A DNA stretch of 64,000 nucleotides from Tenacibaculum finnmarkense (GTDB taxonomy: Bacteria; Bacteroidota; Bacteroidia; Flavobacteriales; Flavobacteriaceae). Under the pieces are notes generated by a model, which ran no database searches, was not told where the DNA came from, and saw only the letters and a list, made by a program, of their open reading frames with translations. The stretch lies in contig NZ_OENA01000097.1 in the NCBI RefSeq assembly GCF_900239185.1, positions 188,540-252,539 on the forward strand, read 5' to 3'. Position 1 is the first letter of the stretch, and each line of letters opens with the position of its first letter. A program made the translations under genes and the position numbers. Positions 8,902 to 17,664 of the stretch are shown here, in pieces.

Positions 8902-9408
8902 ATGACGAAAATTATAACAATAATAATAGGATTGATATTTACAGTAAACCTAAGTTTTGGGCAATCAATATTTGATAAACTAGAAGATATGGACGATGTA
9001 TCGTCAGTAATTGTAAACAAAGATGCTTTTGAAATGCTTTCAAAATTTGATGTAAATTCACAAGATAACGAGGCTATAGAGGTTTTTAATATGGTTAAAA
9101 ATTTAGACGAGTTAAAAGTATTTTCAACCAAAAAGCCAAGTGTTGTTGTTCAAATGGAACAGCTGCTTAAAAGTGCTGTTAGCAAAAATAATCTGGTAGC
9201 GTTGATGCGTATAAAAGATGAAAATTCTCGTGTAAAAATTTATGTAAAATCAACTAAAAACAAAAATTTTGTAAGTGAGGTTTTAATGTTTATAAAGGAT
9301 AAAAAAGGTGAAAATGGCAATGCAGAATCAATAATTGTATTTTTAACAGGTACTATTGATATTAATAAAATGTCAAAATTAGCAGCTACTTTTTCTAAGG
9401 ATAAATAA
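8902..9408 (+). CDS. DUF4252 domain protein, exported
   Basis: 168 residues with an N-terminal signal peptide ending near SFGQ (about residue 20). The body resembles the Bacteroidota-restricted DUF4252 family, whose function is not established: SIFDKLEDMDDVSSVIVNK start, central MEQLLKSA, and a C-terminal hydrophobic strand SIIVFLTGTIDI. In other flavobacteria these proteins sit in small operons with an ECF sigma factor and are likely periplasmic. Here the partner is the 75-residue membrane protein just upstream. A strong terminator follows. Confidence 0.75.
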   Translation: MTKIITIIIGLIFTVNLSFGQSIFDKLEDMDDVSSVIVNKDAFEMLSKFDVNSQDNEAIEVFNMVKNLDELKVFSTKKPSVVVQMEQLLKSAVSKNNLVALMRIKDENSRVKIYVKSTKNKNFVSEVLMFIKDKKGENGNAESIIVFLTGTIDINKMSKLAATFSKDK

Positions 9409-9431
9409 CAATAATCTTAAAAATAAAAAAC

Positions 9432-9464
9432 GAAAACCATCAACTTATTGATGGTTTTTCTTTT
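9432..9464 (+). terminator. Intrinsic terminator after the DUF4252 gene
   Basis: GAAAACCATCAA pairs with TTGATGGTTTTTC around a 4-base loop CTTA, followed by a T-rich run. Confidence 0.8.
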
Positions 9465-9500
9465 TAACGACGCATTAACAAGTCTCCAAATAGAATTTCT

Positions 9501-9508
9501 TATTTTTG
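9501..9508 (+). promoter_or_regulatory. Candidate -7 promoter element (TATTTTTG)
   Basis: A perfect TANNTTTG match 21 bases before the aminopeptidase ATG at 9530. This fits a short leader and argues against starting translation at the TTG at 9506. No -33 TTTG is seen at N19. Confidence 0.4.
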
Positions 9509-9529
9509 AGGTTCAAATTAAACTATTTT

Positions 9530-11977
9530 ATGAAGTTTCAAAGCGCTTTTATACTGATACTCCTTTTTTGTACACTGAATTTATTTTCACAGTCGACTGC
9601 TGTTTATCATCCTGAAACAGCTAAAATTCACGATTTAATTCACACTAAATTAAAGGTTGATTTTAATTTTAAAGAAAAGCAATTAAACGGCGAGGCTTGG
9701 ATAAGGTTAAAACCTCATTTTTATCAAACCGATAAGGTTACTTTAGATGCCAAAGCCATGCTTATTGATAAAATAACGATGAATAATCAAAAATTAGCCT
9801 ATAATTATGATGATTTTAAATTGATTATTGATTTGCCTCGCAGCTATAAAAAAAATGAAGAATTTATCATTTATATAAAATATACGGCACGCCCTGAAAA
9901 GGTAAAACAAAAAGGAAGTGCTGCTATTACCTCGGCAAAAGGCTTGTATTTTATCAATCCGACAGGTTTAGATAAAAATAAACCAACCCAAGTTTGGACT
10001 CAAGGAGAAACCGAAGCAAGTAGTTGTTGGTTTCCTACAATTGATGCGCCTAATCAGAAAACTTCACAAGAAATTTACATAACTGTTCCTGATAAATATG
10101 TAACATTATCTAACGGTAAATTAGAAAATCAACAGAAAAACAGCAACGGAACTCGTACCGATTATTGGAATTTTACTCAAAAACATGCGCCGTATTTATT
10201 TTTTATGGGCGTAGGCGAATATGAAATTGTAAAAGATACCTATAAGAATATCCCTGTAAATTATTATGTCGAAAAAAAATATGCACCACACGCAAAGGCT
10301 ATTTTTGGAAATACGCCTGAAATGTTGGGTTTTTTCTCGAAAATTACAGGCATCGAATATCCGTGGAATAAATACGCACAAATTGTAGGGCGTGATTATG
10401 TAAGTGGTGCGATGGAAAATACTACGGCGGTAATTCATGGCGAACATGCCTATCAAATGCCAGGGCAATTAATTGATGAAAACATCCATGAAAATACCAT
10501 TGCACACGAAGCTTTTCATCACTGGTTTGGTAATTATGTAACGGCTGAAAGTTGGAGTAATTTAACGGTAAATGAGAGTTTTGCCAATTACAGTGAATAT
10601 TTATGGCAGGAATATAAATATGGAAAAAATGCTGCCGATGCACATTTATTAGAAGATATTGAAGGCTATAAAAACGGGCAGAATTTTGATAAACATTTGG
10701 TGCGTTTTAACTACACTGATAAAGAAGATATGTTTGACGCTGTTAGCTATAATAAAGGTGGCGCAATTTTACATATGTTGCGAAATTATGTAGGCGACCA
10801 AGCATTTTATGCGGGTTTAAAACATTATCTGACGGCTAATAAATACGGCACTGCTGAGGCACATCAATTGCGATTATCTTTTGAAGAAATTACAGGAAAA
10901 GACTTAAATTGGTTTTTTAAGCAATGGTATTTTAATAGCGGACATCCTGTATTGGAAATTTCTTATGATTATAATAAATTACGAAAAACAGTAAGCGTAA
11001 ATATTATACAAACTCAAGAAAACGACTTTAAATTTCCTTTAGCTATTGATATTTTTGAAGGTGATAAACCAACGCGTCATACTGTTTTTGTAAATGATAA
11101 AGATGCTTCGTTCACATTTGCATTTGTAAAACAACCAAGCTTAATTCAGGTAAATGCTGATGGAGTTTTATTATGTGATATTTTTGAAAATAAAGTATTG
11201 AGCGATTATATATATCAACTAAAATACGCTGCTAATTATCAACATAAAAAAGAAGCTTTAGTGGAGGTTTCTAAGCATCAAGATGATAAAAAAGCCTTTA
11301 ATGCAGTTGTAAATGCTATGACTGCCGATTTTTATAAACTTAGAATTTTAGCCTTAGAAAACATTAGTTTAGCGAATAAGAATGCTAAAAAAACTGCCAT
11401 TGAAAAAATAAAAGAACGTGCTGTAAACGATTCGAAAACATTGGTGCAAGCAGCTGCTATTGAAACTTTAGGGAAATTAACCGACCCTGAATTAAAATCG
11501 GTTTTTGAAAAAGGATTGCAAAGTACATCGTATGCCGTTTTGGGAAAATCGTTAGTAGCGATGTATTATGTTGATAAAAAGTTGGCAATTCAAAAATCAA
11601 AAACACTGCCTATTGAAGTGAAAAAAATTATAGCAAATCCTTTAATACGTATTTATTTAGAAGAAAATGACGACGATGAGCTTATTTTTATTGCAAGTAA
11701 TGTAATGTCGGGGATGTATTTAAGTCAAGATAATCAAATACAATCGTTGTATAAAAAGGCGTATTTAAAAATTGCAAAAAGTAATAATATGCAGGCTATT
11801 AAAAATTTATCGGCAGATATTGTTTCGAAAGGAATGCAATATAAACAATATGGTTTTGATAAAGTAGGCGTAAATTTATTGCGTGAGTTGGTACAAAAAC
11901 AAAAGAAAGAGAATCATCCTAATAAATTAAAAAATATTGAAATTGCAAAAATGGCAATGGCGCAATTATTAGAATAA
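9530..11977 (+). CDS. M1-family zinc aminopeptidase, exported
   Basis: 815 residues from the ATG at 9530. A signal peptide (about 1-21, FILILLFCTLNLFSQS) sends it to the periplasm. The M1 exopeptidase motif GAMEN is at 293-297. The zinc site HEAFH is at 326-330, with the third ligand Glu349 after 18 residues (NESFA). A C-terminal helical/HEAT-like half (about 520-815) resembles ERAP-like domains. It releases N-terminal amino acids from peptides. It is similar to aminopeptidase N/leukotriene A4 hydrolase-type enzymes common in Bacteroidota and is monocistronic. Confidence 0.92.
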   Translation: MKFQSAFILILLFCTLNLFSQSTAVYHPETAKIHDLIHTKLKVDFNFKEKQLNGEAWIRLKPHFYQTDKVTLDAKAMLIDKITMNNQKLAYNYDDFKLIIDLPRSYKKNEEFIIYIKYTARPEKVKQKGSAAITSAKGLYFINPTGLDKNKPTQVWTQGETEASSCWFPTIDAPNQKTSQEIYITVPDKYVTLSNGKLENQQKNSNGTRTDYWNFTQKHAPYLFFMGVGEYEIVKDTYKNIPVNYYVEKKYAPHAKAIFGNTPEMLGFFSKITGIEYPWNKYAQIVGRDYVSGAMENTTAVIHGEHAYQMPGQLIDENIHENTIAHEAFHHWFGNYVTAESWSNLTVNESFANYSEYLWQEYKYGKNAADAHLLEDIEGYKNGQNFDKHLVRFNYTDKEDMFDAVSYNKGGAILHMLRNYVGDQAFYAGLKHYLTANKYGTAEAHQLRLSFEEITGKDLNWFFKQWYFNSGHPVLEISYDYNKLRKTVSVNIIQTQENDFKFPLAIDIFEGDKPTRHTVFVNDKDASFTFAFVKQPSLIQVNADGVLLCDIFENKVLSDYIYQLKYAANYQHKKEALVEVSKHQDDKKAFNAVVNAMTADFYKLRILALENISLANKNAKKTAIEKIKERAVNDSKTLVQAAAIETLGKLTDPELKSVFEKGLQSTSYAVLGKSLVAMYYVDKKLAIQKSKTLPIEVKKIIANPLIRIYLEENDDDELIFIASNVMSGMYLSQDNQIQSLYKKAYLKIAKSNNMQAIKNLSADIVSKGMQYKQYGFDKVGVNLLRELVQKQKKENHPNKLKNIEIAKMAMAQLLE

Positions 11978-12044
11978 AAAATAGTTAAACGAAATTCGTA
12001 ATTATTGGCATATTAGTTGCTTTTGTTATCAAAATTTAAAACTC

Positions 12045-13241
12045 ATGAAAAAAACTACTTTATTACTGCTTTTTATAAGCTTTGTAACGCTTTCTTGCAA
12101 CAGTCTTAAAACCACTGAAAAAGCATTAAATACAGGCGATTATGAAAAAGCAATTGCTTTATCAATTAAAAAATTAGCAAAAAATAAGTATAAAGCGAAA
12201 AACCAACCCTACGTTATAACGCTTCAAAATGCTTTTTTTAAGGCTACAAATAGAGATTTAGAAAAAATAGATTATTTAAAAAAAGAGGCAAATTCTGCAA
12301 ATTTAGAAGCTATTTATACGTTATATCATCGCTTAAAAAATAGACAGGAAAAAATAAAACCTTTACTGCCTTTAACTGATGTTTCAACAGGTAAAATTGT
12401 AGATTTTAACTTGGTTAATTACGACACTAATATTATTGAAGCCAAAGAAAATTATGCCGATTATTTATATCAAAAGGGTGTTCGTTTATTAAATACTGGC
12501 TATCAAAATAAGATGAATTATAGAAATTCATATACTGTTTTTACCAAATTAAATAAAATATCACCAAATTATAAAAATACCAACGATTTACAGAAACAAG
12601 CACATTTAAAAGGAACAGATTATATTTTTGTATCCTTAAATAATCAAACAAATCAAATAATTCCGAGAAGGCTAGAAGCTGATTTATTAGCATTAGACAC
12701 CTATGGGTTAAATAATTTATGGACGGTATATCATGCGGAAAAAAATAGTTTAGTAAAGTATGATTTTGATGTGGAGTTAAATTTGAGAAGTATTGTTATT
12801 TCGCCCGAAAAAATTCACGAAAAAGAAATTATCAAAGAAAAGCAAATCAAAGACGGTTTTAAATATTTAAAAGATAACAAGGGCGGTTATGTAAAAGACA
12901 GTTTAGGTGTTAAAATTAAAGTTGATAATTTTAAAACTATTAGATGTCAGTTGTATCGTTTTACACAATTTAAGAGTAGTAAAGTAGCAGGTGTTGTAAA
13001 GTATTTTGATAATTCAACAAATCAATTAATAGAGAGTTTTCCTATTGATAGCGAATTTATTTTTGAACATATTTACGCTCGTTATGATGGAGATAGACGG
13101 GCTTTAGACGAATCGTTTTTTAATTTAACAAGATTGCAATCGGTAAATTTTCCATCAAACGAGCAAATGGTTTATGATACAGGAAGCGATTTGAAAGAAA
13201 AATTTAAACATATAATTACTCGAAATAAATTGAGGAACTAA
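12045..13241 (+). CDS. Lipoprotein of unknown function with N-terminal TPR-like segment
   Basis: 398 residues. Lipoprotein signal with Cys18 (FVTLSCNS). Residues about 20-150 look helical and repeat-like (ALNTGDYEKAIALSIKKLAKNKYK; YADYLYQKGVRLLNTG), reminiscent of tetratricopeptide units. Residues 200-398 are mixed and contain YRFTQFKSSKVAGVVKYFD. I recognise no named family. It follows the aminopeptidase by 67 bases and ends in a good terminator. The protein is probably tethered to the outer membrane, facing the periplasm or surface. Confidence 0.6.
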   Translation: MKKTTLLLLFISFVTLSCNSLKTTEKALNTGDYEKAIALSIKKLAKNKYKAKNQPYVITLQNAFFKATNRDLEKIDYLKKEANSANLEAIYTLYHRLKNRQEKIKPLLPLTDVSTGKIVDFNLVNYDTNIIEAKENYADYLYQKGVRLLNTGYQNKMNYRNSYTVFTKLNKISPNYKNTNDLQKQAHLKGTDYIFVSLNNQTNQIIPRRLEADLLALDTYGLNNLWTVYHAEKNSLVKYDFDVELNLRSIVISPEKIHEKEIIKEKQIKDGFKYLKDNKGGYVKDSLGVKIKVDNFKTIRCQLYRFTQFKSSKVAGVVKYFDNSTNQLIESFPIDSEFIFEHIYARYDGDRRALDESFFNLTRLQSVNFPSNEQMVYDTGSDLKEKFKHIITRNKLRN

Positions 13242-13265
13242 AGCGGTTTTAGATAAGATTCATAG

Positions 13266-13298
13266 AAAAACTCCTGTTTGTAGCAGGAGTTTTTTTTA
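13266..13298. terminator. Bidirectional intrinsic terminator
   Basis: AAAAACTCCTG, loop TTTGTAG, CAGGAGTTTTTTTTT. It serves both the lipoprotein gene (plus) and the B12 operon ending at 13321 (minus). Confidence 0.85.
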
Positions 13299-13320
13299 GG
13301 TGGAAAAGTTAGCCGATAAT

Positions 13321-14457
13321 TTACTGCATCTTTTCAAAAAAGGTTAATTCATAATCGGGCAATGCGGTTGGATTGGTAATTTTGATGAGGTCTTTTAATA
13401 CCAAATCGGGGCGGGTTGGGGCTAATTCAAAATAGATAAGCCCACCTGTTTTTCCTTTTTTTGTGCCAATTGTATATACATTTCCATTTTTTAAAGCATC
13501 AAATTCTTTGTAGTGTTTATTGGCGTTTAAAATTTCGTTTTTTGTTTGATAAAATCCGCAGCCAAGCCAAAAATCGGCAGTTTTTCCTTTGTCTAAAACA
13601 CTTTCAAAACTAAGTTGTAAACTTCCCGAATTATTGGTTTCTTTCCATAAATAATCTAGATGCGCATCTTTAAAAAAAGTAGCCATAAAACTATTTCCGC
13701 CAGGAAGATTCCAAACTTCTTTAAACATGCTTCCTGATAAAATGCTTGGATAATTAGGGCTTTTTTGAGCCGTATTTTTAGCCTCTAAATAGCTTTTTTC
13801 AATAGCATTAAAAATACTATCGGCTTGTTTTTCTTTATCTAAAAGTACACCAAAAAATTTAATCCATTCCGCTCTTCCTAAAGGTGTTTCTTCTAGCCAA
13901 TCGCCATTAAAAACAACAGGAATACCTGCTTTTTTAATGTTTTCGTATAGTTTACTATTTGGATGTAACGAAAAACCAACCACCAATTCTGGCTGTAACT
14001 CGAGTAGTTTTTCGGTGTTCATATTTTGTTCATTTCCAAGCTCTATAATATGACCAGTATCAATTATTTTTCTTGTTTTTTTTGATGAAATATATTTAGT
14101 GTGTGGAAACCCAATTAAGGTGTTTTCACTATTTAAAAGTTCGAGCATCGGGATGTGTGTGGTGCTAGTAACGACTAATTTTTTTACAGGAATTTTTAGT
14201 TCATTTTTAGAAATATCAGTTTTATTGGTAAGTGTAAATTCAAATTGTTTTTTAGAGTTTTGAAACACTTTTTTAATGATTAATTTTTTCTGATTATTTT
14301 CAGTAATAATATCAAAGCCCTTGGCGTATTTAATGCTGCTAAAATTATGCTTTTCAGTATTTTCTTGTTTGTTTTGATGTTGAGGTTCTTTTTTATCGGT
14401 GTTTTTACATCGGATAAAAAACAAGGAAATAATAAGAAGTGTAAAAAAATGTTTCAT
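13321..14457 (-). CDS. btuF: BtuF-like cobalamin-binding lipoprotein (ABC substrate-binding)
   Basis: 378 residues starting MKHFFTLL; an in-frame Met 11 codons earlier lacks a sensible signal sequence. Lipobox Cys17 (FFIRC). The body is a periplasmic-binding fold of the TroA/BtuF class, with SENTLIGFP, LELQPELVVGF, KKAGIPVVF and a C-terminal GNVYTI segment. It would deliver cobamide or cobinamide to an ABC permease. It is the last gene of the cob operon, 13 bases after cobC, which is the main reason to choose B12 over iron-siderophore. btuC and btuD are not in this window. Confidence 0.75.
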   Translation of the reverse strand: MKHFFTLLIISLFFIRCKNTDKKEPQHQNKQENTEKHNFSSIKYAKGFDIITENNQKKLIIKKVFQNSKKQFEFTLTNKTDISKNELKIPVKKLVVTSTTHIPMLELLNSENTLIGFPHTKYISSKKTRKIIDTGHIIELGNEQNMNTEKLLELQPELVVGFSLHPNSKLYENIKKAGIPVVFNGDWLEETPLGRAEWIKFFGVLLDKEKQADSIFNAIEKSYLEAKNTAQKSPNYPSILSGSMFKEVWNLPGGNSFMATFFKDAHLDYLWKETNNSGSLQLSFESVLDKGKTADFWLGCGFYQTKNEILNANKHYKEFDALKNGNVYTIGTKKGKTGGLIYFELAPTRPDLVLKDLIKITNPTALPDYELTFFEKMQ

Positions 14458-14470
14458 TTTGATGCTTGAA

Positions 14471-14998
14471 TTATAGTGTAAATTTAACAATATGCCCGTA
14501 ATTTAGTTTCAAATCGAAAGAATTTTCTAGCGGAATATTATGTACAAAAGCCCACAAACTTCTGATTACTCCTGCGTGGGTAACAATAACAACACGTTGT
14601 TTTTTTAGCTTTTTAATATCATTTAAAAATTGAACAGTTCTGCTATGTAAATCAATGTAAGATTCGCCATTAGTAACGGTAATATTTACAAAATCGTTCA
14701 TCCAAATATCTAACTCGGGTTTATTGATATCATCCCATTTTTGAAGTTCCCAATCGCCGAAATCGAGTTCTTTTAATCTATCATCAAAAATAATAGTATC
14801 AGATAATTGTTCAGCTAATAATTTACATCGCTGTAAAGGACTTGAATAATACGCTGTTTCGATATCATTTATAGGAACTTCTTTTAAAATAGGGGGTATT
14901 TCTGCTAAAAAAGTATCGATAATGCCAATATCTGCTTGCCCGTAGCAAATTCCTTTTTCAATATTTGGCGTGGTATGTCTGACTAAAATAATTTCCAT
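14471..14998 (-). CDS. cobC: Alpha-ribazole phosphatase (histidine phosphatase family)
   Basis: 175 residues from MEIILVRH. The phosphate-pocket RHTTP is at 7-11, with a second basic cluster (YYSSPLQRC) and the conserved VTHAGVIRS near 143-151. The enzyme removes phosphate from alpha-ribazole-5'-phosphate or from cobalamin 5'-phosphate in the last steps of nucleotide-loop assembly. The family assignment is sure; the substrate follows from its place between cobS and btuF. The start at 14998 overlaps the end of cobS by 16 bases, which implies translational coupling. Confidence 0.85.
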   Translation of the reverse strand: MEIILVRHTTPNIEKGICYGQADIGIIDTFLAEIPPILKEVPINDIETAYYSSPLQRCKLLAEQLSDTIIFDDRLKELDFGDWELQKWDDINKPELDIWMNDFVNITVTNGESYIDLHSRTVQFLNDIKKLKKQRVVIVTHAGVIRSLWAFVHNIPLENSFDLKLNYGHIVKFTL

Positions 14999-15759
14999 AA
15001 AATAAGTATTGATAAATAAAAAATAACTTCGGATACCTGTTGTAATGCCCCAGCACAATCGCCTGTTTGTCCGCCAATCCATTTTTTGAAAAAACGCCCC
15101 ATATATAAATACGTTAAAAACAACGGAATTAAAACGGTAAATACTCTAATGTCTTGAAAAAATACAAGCGGAAAAATTCCGAAGAAACCAGAAATAATTA
15201 ACGCTTTTGTACTCATTTTTTTTGTGGTCGGTTTTACTTTCGCTGTGTCAATATCTCTTACATATTGATGTGTATATAATAAAATAGTTGCGATAAATCG
15301 GCTAATTGCATGTCCTGAAATCAATAGTAAAGGAATTGTTTTAATCGAATTATTGAATTGTAAAAGTTGGTGTAAACACAATAATTTAATCGATAAAAGG
15401 CAAATAATCCCAACAACACCATAAGTTCCTAATCGAGAATCTTTCATGATGGTTAAAATTTTATCTTTGCTCCATCCGCCACCAAAACCGTCGCACACAT
15501 CAGCAAAACCATCTTCATGAAAAGCACCTGTTGCTAAAATAGAAGCAATCAAACTAAAAACAAGGGCGATGTTTTCATTAAAAAGATACGCTGAACCAAC
15601 ATAAGCTAATGCCGAAATTACGCCAATAAGAATACCAACTAACGAGAAATAACGACTGCTTTTATTTAAAATATCCGAAGAATGATTTACCCATTTAGGG
15701 CAGGGGATTCGGGTGAAAAAAATAACCGCAGTTAAAAAATAATGAATTTGATTTTTCAT
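14983..15759 (-). CDS. cobS: Adenosylcobinamide-GDP ribazoletransferase (cobalamin synthase)
   Basis: 258 residues, a polytopic inner-membrane protein. The CobS signature HEDGFADVCDGFGGG is at about 80-94. The first segment FLTAVIFFTRIP is typical of the family start. It joins adenosylcobinamide-GDP to alpha-ribazole to make adenosylcobalamin. It is 3 bases downstream of cobT and overlaps cobC. Confidence 0.95.
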   Translation of the reverse strand: MKNQIHYFLTAVIFFTRIPCPKWVNHSSDILNKSSRYFSLVGILIGVISALAYVGSAYLFNENIALVFSLIASILATGAFHEDGFADVCDGFGGGWSKDKILTIMKDSRLGTYGVVGIICLLSIKLLCLHQLLQFNNSIKTIPLLLISGHAISRFIATILLYTHQYVRDIDTAKVKPTTKKMSTKALIISGFFGIFPLVFFQDIRVFTVLIPLFLTYLYMGRFFKKWIGGQTGDCAGALQQVSEVIFYLSILILWKLF

Positions 15760-15762
15760 AAA

Positions 15763-16803
15763 TTACCCTTCAGATATATTGGCACTTTTAAAAGTTGCCA
15801 TTTCATTTAAAAAACTAACAGCCGATTTTACAATAGGAAAAGCAATCGCACTACCAGTTCCTTCGCCTAAACGTAAACCAATATTTAACAGTGGTTTTGT
15901 CTTTAAAAATTGCAACATTTTTTGATGACCTTGTTCGCCTGATGTATGGCAAAAAATACAATACTCTAAAACGTTTTTATTGATAGCCTGTGCCGCTAAT
16001 AACGCCGAAGTAACAATAAATCCATCTACTAAAATGGTCATTTTTAAAGATGCCGCTTCTAACATTGCACCGCACATCATTACAATTTCAAAACCACCAA
16101 AAGTAGCCAAAGCATCTATCGGATTTCGAATGTTTTTTTGATGTAAAGCAAGGGCATTTTTAAGAATTTTAGCTTTTTTAAGAACTCCAGAATCATCTAA
16201 ACCAGTTCCTTTTCCAACACAATCTTCAATAGAAATATCCGTAAAATAACTCATCAATAAAGAAGCAGAAGAAGTGTTTCCAATTCCCATTTCACCAAAA
16301 CCAATAGTATTTGTTCCTTGTTTATGTAACTCTGTAACTAGTTTTTTCCCTTTATCTAAAGCTGATAAACACTCTTCTGTGGTCATTGCTTTTTCAATAC
16401 TATAATCTTTTGTTCCTTTAGCTATTTTTGCTGATATCAAATTAATATTTGGTTCAAAATCAGCGTTTACACCTGCATCAACAATTTTTAAATTGATATC
16501 ATTCTGATTACAAAAAATATTAATTGCAGCTCCATTGTTCAAGAAATTTAACACCATTTGTTGTGTTACTTCCTGGGGATAAGGACTCACCGATTTTGAT
16601 TTTACAATTCCGTGGTCGCCAGCAAAAACAACAATAGTTGGTTTTGATATGGTAGGAGTAAGACTGTTTTGAATTTGTCCTATTTGTAAAGCAATTTCTT
16701 CTAAAACTCCTAACGAACCAATTGGTTTTGTTTTGAAATTAATTTTATCCTGAAGTGCAGTTTTTAGCGTATTTGAAAGTGGTTTTATATCAGTAGAATA
16801 CAT
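15763..16803 (-). CDS. cobT: Nicotinate-nucleotide-dimethylbenzimidazole phosphoribosyltransferase
   Basis: 346 residues, the standard CobT length. Recognisable blocks are FAGDHGIVKSKSVSPYPQ, MGIGNTSSASLL and the C-terminal GLRLGEGTGSA, where the Glu at about 314 is the catalytic base of the family. It activates the lower-ligand base as alpha-ribazole phosphate. It lies 12 bases after cobU within the salvage and assembly operon. Confidence 0.95.
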   Translation of the reverse strand: MYSTDIKPLSNTLKTALQDKINFKTKPIGSLGVLEEIALQIGQIQNSLTPTISKPTIVVFAGDHGIVKSKSVSPYPQEVTQQMVLNFLNNGAAINIFCNQNDINLKIVDAGVNADFEPNINLISAKIAKGTKDYSIEKAMTTEECLSALDKGKKLVTELHKQGTNTIGFGEMGIGNTSSASLLMSYFTDISIEDCVGKGTGLDDSGVLKKAKILKNALALHQKNIRNPIDALATFGGFEIVMMCGAMLEAASLKMTILVDGFIVTSALLAAQAINKNVLEYCIFCHTSGEQGHQKMLQFLKTKPLLNIGLRLGEGTGSAIAFPIVKSAVSFLNEMATFKSANISEG

Positions 16804-16815
16804 TTTTTTAGTTTT

Positions 16816-17319
16816 TTATTTTAAAGTTAAAGGCAATCCTGATACCATAAAAGTGGCTTTATCGGCTTTTTTTGCAATATATTGATTCGTCCAACCTTGT
16901 AATTCGGTGAATTTTCTACCAATTTTAGTATCGGCATGTAAACCCATGCCAATTTCATTTGAAATAATAATAATAGTTGCATCAATTTCAATTAGTTTGT
17001 CAATTTCTTTAGTAGCTAGTGTTAAACTTTCTTGAACATCATTTTTAGTATCTAAATAAAAATTAGTCAACCATAAAGTAACGCAATCAATAACTACGGT
17101 TGCATTTTTAGGAATTACATTACTGATGTTTTTTTCTTCTTCAATAGTTGTCCAACGTTCATCTCTATCAGAAATATGTCTGTCTACACGTTTTTTAAAA
17201 TCGGCATCCCAAATCCTTGAAGTTGCTAAATAATAAGGGTTTTCTGATAATGATTCTGCTAATTCTTGTGCATAACTGCTTTTTCCTGAACGTTCTCCGC
17301 CAGAGATATAATACATCAT
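16816..17319 (-). CDS. cobU: Adenosylcobinamide kinase / guanylyltransferase
   Basis: 167 residues. The P-loop GGERSGKS is at 7-14 right at the N-terminus, followed by SSYAQELAESL. RHISDRDERW and DCVTLWLTN are the family's guanylyl-site and Walker-B-like segments. The bifunctional cytoplasmic enzyme phosphorylates adenosylcobinamide and then adds GMP. First gene of the leftward operon cobU-cobT-cobS-cobC-btuF. No riboswitch precedes it on this strand; only an imperfect -7 box (AATCTTTG, minus, 17350-17357) is visible. Confidence 0.93.
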   Translation of the reverse strand: MMYYISGGERSGKSSYAQELAESLSENPYYLATSRIWDADFKKRVDRHISDRDERWTTIEEEKNISNVIPKNATVVIDCVTLWLTNFYLDTKNDVQESLTLATKEIDKLIEIDATIIIISNEIGMGLHADTKIGRKFTELQGWTNQYIAKKADKATFMVSGLPLTLK

Positions 17320-17438
17320 AATTAATAATTATAATAAATGAATTTATTGCAAAGATTGTAAACATTTTTTAGAAAAAGAGAATAATAGCTTTTTTAATGA
17401 TAATGAATTCTTATTGTTAAATTATTAAAATAATAGTC

Positions 17439-17446
17439 TACATTTG
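17439..17446 (+). promoter_or_regulatory. Candidate -7 promoter element (TACATTTG) for the B12 uptake operon
   Basis: A perfect TANNTTTG box whose expected start site (about 17452) falls at the first base-paired nucleotide of the cobalamin riboswitch. TTG at 17414-17416 is the nearest -33 candidate, though its spacing is 22 rather than 19 bases. Confidence 0.55.
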
Positions 17447-17452
17447 CCGAAA

Positions 17453-17621
17453 ATTTAGGTTTTGATGTTTAAAAACATAACATCAAATTAAAAGGGAATT
17501 CGGTTAAATACCGAAGCTGTTCCCGCAACTGTAAGCTAGAAAGCTTGTAATAATTCTTTAGTCACTGTTTTTTAATGGGAAGACCAATTACAAGACGCAA
17601 GCCAGGAGACCTGCCTATATT
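17453..17621 (+). promoter_or_regulatory. Cobalamin riboswitch
   Basis: All landmark segments of the AdoCbl-class aptamer are present in order. AAAGGGAATTCGGTTAAA is followed by ACCGAAGCTGTTCCCGCAACTGTAA, which spans 17511-17535. Then come AGTCACTG near 17561, GGGAAGA near 17577, and the B12 box GCCAGGAGACCTGCC at 17601-17615. A P1 stem can close between TTTAGG (17454-17459) and CCTATA. No long terminator hairpin follows, and the start codon is 44 bases beyond the aptamer, so control of translation is likelier than termination. It would lower receptor synthesis when B12 is plentiful. Confidence 0.95.
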
Positions 17622-17664
17622 TTAAATAATTCAAACTTTCGGGATAAAGGTTTTTAATATATTT

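Noticed and set aside
14999..15082. Longer cobC start (203 residues)
   Set aside because: The extra 28 residues are the out-of-frame reading of the cobS end and contain no family sequence; MEIILVRH is the normal start.
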